Shown one piece after another: positions 7,701-9,631 of a stretch of 9,631 nucleotides of DNA; position 1 is the stretch's first letter; the number at the start of each line of letters is the position of its first letter. The DNA is from Prolixibacteraceae bacterium. GTDB lineage: Bacteria; Bacteroidota; Bacteroidia; Bacteroidales; Prolixibacteraceae. The translations under genes were made by a program, and so were the position numbers. A model generated the notes under the pieces. It did not search any database, was not told where the DNA came from, and saw only the letters and a list, made by a program, of their open reading frames with translations. The stretch covers positions 1 through 9,631 of the forward strand of contig SKHV01000310.1 of the NCBI GenBank assembly GCA_007116765.1. Direction: 5' to 3'.

Positions 7701-9188
7701 ACCGAAACCGCGGTGCGCGAAGGAAATGTTGTAATTACAGGAACAAGAGAAATTGATGAGTTGTTTGTAGAAAAAGCATTGGCATTTTCAACACGAATGC
7801 TAATGGGAGTTCGCTCCTTGCGCGTGACCTATAATTTAACCGGTGCCACTCAACTACCAGGATTTTTACCCGAACCTTACTTGTTTGGTATGCGTAACGA
7901 CGAAAGTACAAATAACGCTCTGGCACCCACAATTCCTTTTTTACTGGGATGGCAAAACAGCGACTTTGCTCTGGAAGCTGCCCGCAATGGATGGATTACA
8001 ACCGACAATTCAATTCAAAAAGAATACTTATTGCAAAACAGTGAAACATGGAACTTTGCCATGCAATTTGAACCTATTGCAAATATCCGTATCGACCTTA
8101 CTGGAAACAGGCGCGAATCGAAAAACCTGAGCAGTTTCATTAATTATAATGAAGATAATCTGGATTTTGAATTACTCAATGGCAAAGAAATGGGTAACTT
8201 CGACATGACTATTTTCACTTTAAGGACTATGTTCCGAGATGGTCTCTCGGGCGATGAAAAACAGTCGGAAGTGTTCGACGAATTCAGATATCGAAACCGC
8301 GAGGTAATTGCCAATAGGTTAAATCAGGAACGAGGATGGGTTGAAGGCGAAGGTTATAGGAATAACCCGAACGAAACAGTGCAGGGTGTTTCTCAAAATT
8401 CAACCGATGTAATAATTCCTGCGTTTTTAGCAGCATATACCGGTTCCGACCCCGAGAAAATTGCGCTTACTGCTCGTCCCGGTTTATCATCAATTAGGCC
8501 TAACTGGCGAATAAACTTCAATGGTAATCCTCAGCGGATTGAATGGCTAAGTGGATTTGTGCACTCGCTGAATTTCAATCACAGCTACCGTTCAACATAC
8601 AGTATTGGTCGTTTTGAAACCAATTTGGCCTACCAGCCTGATCAGGATGGCCTAAGCTGGGTGCGCGACGGCGACATGTTTGTGCCACAACTCGATATTA
8701 CATCGGTTAACATTCAGGAATCGTTTAATCCTCTAATAAACGTCGATGTAGGTTTTCACAATAATCTCAGTACACGTTTCGAAATACGTAAAACCAGAAA
8801 TCTCAACCTCGATTTTGCCGCTAACCAACTTAACGAAATGGTACGCGACGAATTTAGCGTGGGAGTGGGTTATCGCTTGTCGGGGCTCGATATGATACTG
8901 CGTACCCGTCAGAGCTCACAGGAACTATCCAATGACATTAACCTGAGACTTGATGTAACTGGTAGCAACTACAAAAATGTGCTGAGAAAAATCGACATGT
9001 TGGATGGTGAACTCAGTGGTGGTGTGCGTGTATTATCTTTCGACTTTCAGGCCGATTACATGGCAAGCGATAAGCTGAATGTGAAACTATACTATCAGTA
9101 TAATCTCAATAATCCGCACAGTACTATTAGCGGATTCAGGCGTACGAACACAAAATTTGGGCTGAGTTTTAACTTCACCATAATGTAA
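1692..9188 (+). CDS. sprA: T9SS outer-membrane translocon SprA/Sov
   Basis: SprA (Sov in Porphyromonas) is the giant single-chain outer-membrane beta-barrel through which type IX secretion cargo leaves the cell; in gliding species it is also needed to export surface adhesins. Known partners are PorV and a periplasmic plug protein. The 2498 residues match the family (roughly 2400-2500). Residues 1-25 form a signal peptide (KR, hydrophobic core, ALA before Q26). Family landmarks in order: EYDPETRQY 77-85; IFGSDVIDIRPQG 153-165; EDEILRRIEAGNVSLPL 237-253; YIDDFEG 823-829; FWLLDPF 993-999; NLGNISEDILRD from 1014; and the closing FGLSFNFTIM strand. No frameshift is visible across 7.5 kb. The start is TTG. 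It is preceded in frame only by five codons and the ruvA stop, and the next in-frame Met (M94) would discard the signal peptide. ruvA-sprA adjacency is typical; gcvH, common downstream in flavobacteria, is missing. A Q/R-rich segment near 1930-1957 and an EF-hand-like loop at 1166-1177 stand out. Identity is secure; the exact start is less so. Confidence 0.97.
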   Translation: MKRFILNILLCFTLGFVVTCHKALAQVDGNVDDDSQGTSSVNLPFPFSDEPEFQYPNQSQNRPLYLGRPSNIERKIEYDPETRQYIIYERVGNMYYRLPKTMSLSEYVKYDFDQSVKEYWKSRSTSETVTVQQQQQTGLIPQLHIESEAFTNIFGSDVIDIRPQGYVEVQFGLESNYFGDETLPERLRRATTFDFQNQINISVNGKIGEKVNMDFNYNTQATFDFENKMNMEYNGGEDEILRRIEAGNVSLPLNGSLIQGGTNLFGIKTEMQFGRLNLTTVISQHKGESQVIETEGGAQKTNFEILASDYDENRHFFVSKYFRDRYNQALSMLPVIRSQIVINRIEVWVTNKNQNFTSARDIVAFVDLGEPEPFLTNSVPEFAAGGYEHPGNAANGMYSALINNYSNIRTSSQANRALDPLKTYGFEIGRDWDKIDQARRLNESEFSFNRQLGFISLNSPLNNDEVLAVAFEFTYRGDVYQVGEFTNSNVETGDALILKLLKGTTLNPNSPTWDLMMKNVYNLGAYSLTPTDFDFQVLYKNDSTNTYITHLPEGELRDTTLLRLMNLDNLNSQNDFTPNGDGVFDFIEGVTVYSQTGRVIFPVLEPFGANVANNLSDPELKEKYAYTSLYTQTKTNAEQDFSRNKFALVGSYKGSSGSEINLNTFNLAPGSVVVSAAGQRLTENIDYVVDYAIGRVKIINDGLIEAGTPIQVSTESQELISTQRKTMVGTYASYYLSDKMNIGGTLLYMNERPITNKVSMGQEPVSNLMLGLDFQYRDRSEFLTDLVNYLPFYKSDVASSISLEGEVARLITGNSRTTGNQIYIDDFEGVETSYSFLNPLGWHLSSAPQHQPDKFPEANLHDDLAYGYNRARLAWYYVDREVFNSPSSKFMPAYMRANPDLISNHYSRSINVREIFPGRQIPPGSPTYINALNLAFYPSEKGPYNFDTEPHPLYSAGVDENNMLRRPETRWGGVMRDIRTPNFEASNIEYVEFWLLDPFIYDEGTHDGGDLYINLGNISEDILRDSRKSFENGLPIGDNDDNVEYTTWGRVSTKTQMAVGFENDANSRRYQDVGLDGLNDDAEALHFSHYLDKLQDILSPDAWDKVVADPSKDNFRYYRGTELDEMEASVFERYKYYNNPEGNSPTQGMSTEPYSMVGKNEPDTEDINGDNTLNELEAYYQYRVSIRPEDMQVGQNFIVDKVSRTVELPNNELETVDWYQFKIPVKNENAYERVGDIYDFRSIRFMRMFLTSFEDSVMLRFGTFNLVRSDWRKDITPILEEGSNESSDATFEISSINIEESANRTPINYVLPPGIEREQDPSSPTYLEMNEQSMLMKVHDLETGDGRAVYKTVGMDLRQFKRLQMEVHAEAIDGYPLNDNEVSVFIRLGSDRDNFYEYEIPLKLTPVPATSYNNDILADRQAVWPEENRLSVDLTKFSSLKINRDEAASRAGTNVRRNQIYEESDTESPNGKNIIRVKGNPTLGTVDVIHIGIRNPKRNNLGPKSVEVWVNELRVSDFNQRGGWASSGRMSVRLADLANVSMSGRTQSVGWGSIDQPAAMRSLENRYQFDIAATADVGKIVPEVVGLRMPVFYSYSQNVATPEYNPLSTDVKMSDALDLIDSPEEKDDLLAISQDVVTRKSFNVNNVRVEPQRKNTERKPLPTDIENFSVSYAKNEQVAHNIDIDNYLQRTERGVFNYNYTRQANYITPLNNIDFLRPKAFALLRDFNFSLLPEMVAFRTDLTRRYNERTMRDNSGFSVEMPTTVQKDFLWNRYFDFRYNLSRALRVDFTNRSVARIDELDGVMNRELYPDQYELMLDEIYRNLAAFGRPVDYEHTLTVDYRLPINKLPLLDWTSASVNYRGGYDWLAGPQLAQRTGEEAVEVGNTAGNNMNLRLNGNLNFLTLYNKVPYLRDINSRFQSSRQAYGSRARQQQTQQRTQASDEPKRTKEVKYTERRVAFRPDVPKSIFHRLDTRDVQVELTNERGEVVEGEMTIVDENRVNFKTETAVREGNVVITGTREIDELFVEKALAFSTRMLMGVRSLRVTYNLTGATQLPGFLPEPYLFGMRNDESTNNALAPTIPFLLGWQNSDFALEAARNGWITTDNSIQKEYLLQNSETWNFAMQFEPIANIRIDLTGNRRESKNLSSFINYNEDNLDFELLNGKEMGNFDMTIFTLRTMFRDGLSGDEKQSEVFDEFRYRNREVIANRLNQERGWVEGEGYRNNPNETVQGVSQNSTDVIIPAFLAAYTGSDPEKIALTARPGLSSIRPNWRINFNGNPQRIEWLSGFVHSLNFNHSYRSTYSIGRFETNLAYQPDQDGLSWVRDGDMFVPQLDITSVNIQESFNPLINVDVGFHNNLSTRFEIRKTRNLNLDFAANQLNEMVRDEFSVGVGYRLSGLDMILRTRQSSQELSNDINLRLDVTGSNYKNVLRKIDMLDGELSGGVRVLSFDFQADYMASDKLNVKLYYQYNLNNPHSTISGFRRTNTKFGLSFNFTIM

Positions 9189-9208
9189 ACAACCTTGAAA
9201 ACTGATAG

Positions 9209-9400
9209 TTACTGTCGAATACTGGTATTGCCTTTTATGGCACGCGGATGATAAGGACAATGCTTGCACCCGTTGCCGCAGCACCAGCCCCTTTCAGTCA
9301 GGTATTTCGCAGTCATAATCCGGTAGCCTTCTTTACTTAAATAAAAATCAATTCCTTCAGTCAGGTCGTCGTTGTATCCAATATCGTCTATGCTGTACAT
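9209..9400 (-). CDS. DUF5522-like small cysteine-rich protein
   Basis: A 63-residue protein of unknown function with no signal peptide or membrane segment, so probably cytoplasmic. Its core (EGIDFYLSKEGYRIMTAKYL then ERGWCCGNGCKHCPY) matches from memory the DUF5522 family: a short beta/alpha lead followed by an RG(Y/W)CCG(S/N)GC(K/R)HCPY motif. The four cysteines C40, C41, C45 and C48, with H47 and H51 nearby, form a C-C-x3-C-x2-C cluster that looks able to bind zinc or an iron-sulfur cluster; that is inference, as no biochemistry is known to me. The ATG at 9398-9400 is the natural start because it gives the acidic lead and normal family length. The gene faces sprA tail to tail, with only 20 nt between the two stop codons and no clear terminator there. 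It is not part of the pdxA-ruvA-sprA unit. Upstream of its start lie a poor promoter match and an 8-bp inverted repeat at 9466-9491. Confidence 0.85.
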   Translation of the reverse strand: MYSIDDIGYNDDLTEGIDFYLSKEGYRIMTAKYLTERGWCCGNGCKHCPYHPRAIKGNTSIRQ

Positions 9401-9465
9401 GTTGTTCTTTTCATTAATGAAACTTCCATTTTATCTACGGAAATATATGATGTGAATTCTGGTGC

Positions 9466-9491
9466 ATGTTATGAAATGTGTTGCATAACAT
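9466..9491. repeat. Perfect 8-bp inverted repeat, possible operator
   Basis: ATGTTATG (9466-9473) and CATAACAT (9484-9491) are exact reverse complements separated by 10 nt, so the centres of the arms are 18 nt apart. No T-run follows on either strand and the stem is AT-rich, so a Rho-independent terminator is unlikely. The element lies 66-91 nt upstream of the DUF5522-like start, where a repressor or activator dimer could act on that gene. Function is inference. In an AT-rich intergenic stretch an 8-bp repeat can arise by chance, so confidence in a regulatory role is low although the repeat itself is certain. Confidence 0.4.
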
Positions 9492-9520
9492 ACTCTAAAG
9501 AAAATACCTAAAATTAAGTG

Positions 9521-9549
9521 TTTGAATTAGGCATTTAAGCAATAATTTG
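9521..9549 (+). promoter_or_regulatory. Weak Bacteroidota-type promoter candidate
   Basis: TTTG at 9521-9524 is followed after 18 nt by TAATTTG at 9543-9549. This resembles the Bacteroidota sigma pattern of a -33 TTTG and a -7 TAnnTTTG, but the -7 element is one base short. If real, transcription would start near 9556, just before AAGGAGG at 9561-9567, and serve a + strand gene beginning at or after 9587. The match is imperfect and such AT-rich motifs are common, so this is only a candidate. Confidence 0.18.
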
Positions 9550-9630
9550 TTTATAAGAACAAGGAGGCTTGTTTATCATTCGCATCATGAGATTCTCAAA
9601 TAACCCCTCCTTCATATTGCTGCGATTAAA
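9535..9630 (-). other. Possible 3' end of an unidentified gene, partial
   Basis: On the minus strand a frame enters from beyond the window, is open for 31 codons and ends in TAA at 9535-9537. It reads FNRSNMKEGLFENLMMRMIN, then KPPCSYKQIIA. I do not recognise a family. An open run this short is expected by chance fairly often in this base composition. If real, the gene would lie in the same direction as the DUF5522-like gene with a 134-nt gap that holds the 9466-9491 inverted repeat. It conflicts with the alternative + strand reading, which starts at ATG 9587 and is open for 15 codons to the window edge (MRFSNNPSFILLRLN). At most one of the two is likely to be genuine. Confidence 0.2.
9558..9573 (+). 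promoter_or_regulatory. Hairpin with GAGG loop, Shine-Dalgarno-like
   Basis: AACAAG (9558-9563) pairs perfectly with CTTGTT (9568-9573) around a GAGG loop. An AAGGAGG sequence (9561-9567) therefore spans the stem and loop. The same AAGGAGG is also exactly complementary to CCTCCTT at 9606-9612, giving an alternative long-range pairing. On the + strand an ATG follows at 9587, 19 nt beyond AAGGAGG, which is longer than a normal ribosome-binding spacing. No T-run follows, so it is not an obvious terminator. The pairing is seen directly; a translational role is speculative, especially as Bacteroidota rely little on Shine-Dalgarno pairing. Confidence 0.2.
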
Positions 9631-9631
9631 T

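Noticed and set aside
7843..8130. 95-codon + strand frame overlapping sprA, and similar frames at 6253-6444 and 7465-7668
   Set aside because: All lie fully inside sprA in another frame, where SprA coding is continuous. The translations have no recognisable domain.
9218..9229. AATAC-TG-GTATT palindrome as a sprA terminator
   Set aside because: The loop is only 2 nt, the stem is AT-rich, no T-run follows, and it lies inside the coding end of the convergent gene.
9440..9476. TATATTTC on the minus strand as a promoter for the DUF5522-like gene
   Set aside because: It has a final-base mismatch to TAnnTTTG, and the nearest upstream TTTG-like element (TTTC) is 25 nt away, too far. Too weak to annotate.
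9514..9538. TTAAGTG/CATTTAA imperfect inverted repeat
   Set aside because: The arms need a G-T pair and are almost entirely A/T, so this is expected by chance in this stretch.
1..9631. CRISPR arrays, tRNA/rRNA genes, insertion sequences, phage or toxin modules
   Set aside because: No regularly spaced repeats, cloverleaf, transposase motif or recombinase motif was seen on either strand. The window is nearly all housekeeping and T9SS coding sequence.

Overview
The window looks like chromosomal DNA from a member of the Bacteroidota. The decisive evidence is a 2498-residue SprA/Sov protein, the outer-membrane translocon of the type IX secretion system (T9SS), which is confined to that phylum. 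The Bacteroidota-style PdxA N-terminus (GDINGIGYEVI) and a small DUF5522-type cysteine protein agree with this. A gliding or Bacteroidales/Marinilabiliales-like lineage is plausible, but the sequence alone does not fix the genus.

Layout. Positions 3-1091 (+) hold pdxA (vitamin B6 synthesis), cut at its 5' end by the window edge. Positions 1095-1676 (+) hold ruvA (Holliday-junction binding), starting 3 nt after the pdxA stop. Positions 1692-9188 (+) hold sprA, which fills about 78% of the window and begins 15 nt after the ruvA stop at an apparent TTG codon. These three genes are closely packed on one strand, with no visible terminator or promoter between them, and probably form one transcription unit. 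Positions 9209-9400 (-) hold a 63-residue DUF5522-like protein that converges on sprA across 20 nt.

The last 231 nt (9401-9631) contain no certain gene. They hold a perfect 8-bp inverted repeat (9466-9491), an AAGGAGG sequence in the loop of a small hairpin (near 9558-9573), and two mutually exclusive short open frames that run off the window end.

Functionally the three + strand genes do not form one pathway: PLP cofactor synthesis, recombination and protein secretion are co-located housekeeping jobs. ruvA next to sprA matches the arrangement known from other Bacteroidota. The gcvH gene that often follows sprA in flavobacteria is absent here. I found no CRISPR array, tRNA, rRNA, insertion sequence or obvious mobile element. 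No wholly new system is evident. The most interesting points are the sprA start, which shares a frame with ruvA, two calcium-loop or sorting-signal-like motifs inside SprA, and the small metal-site protein with its inverted-repeat upstream region.
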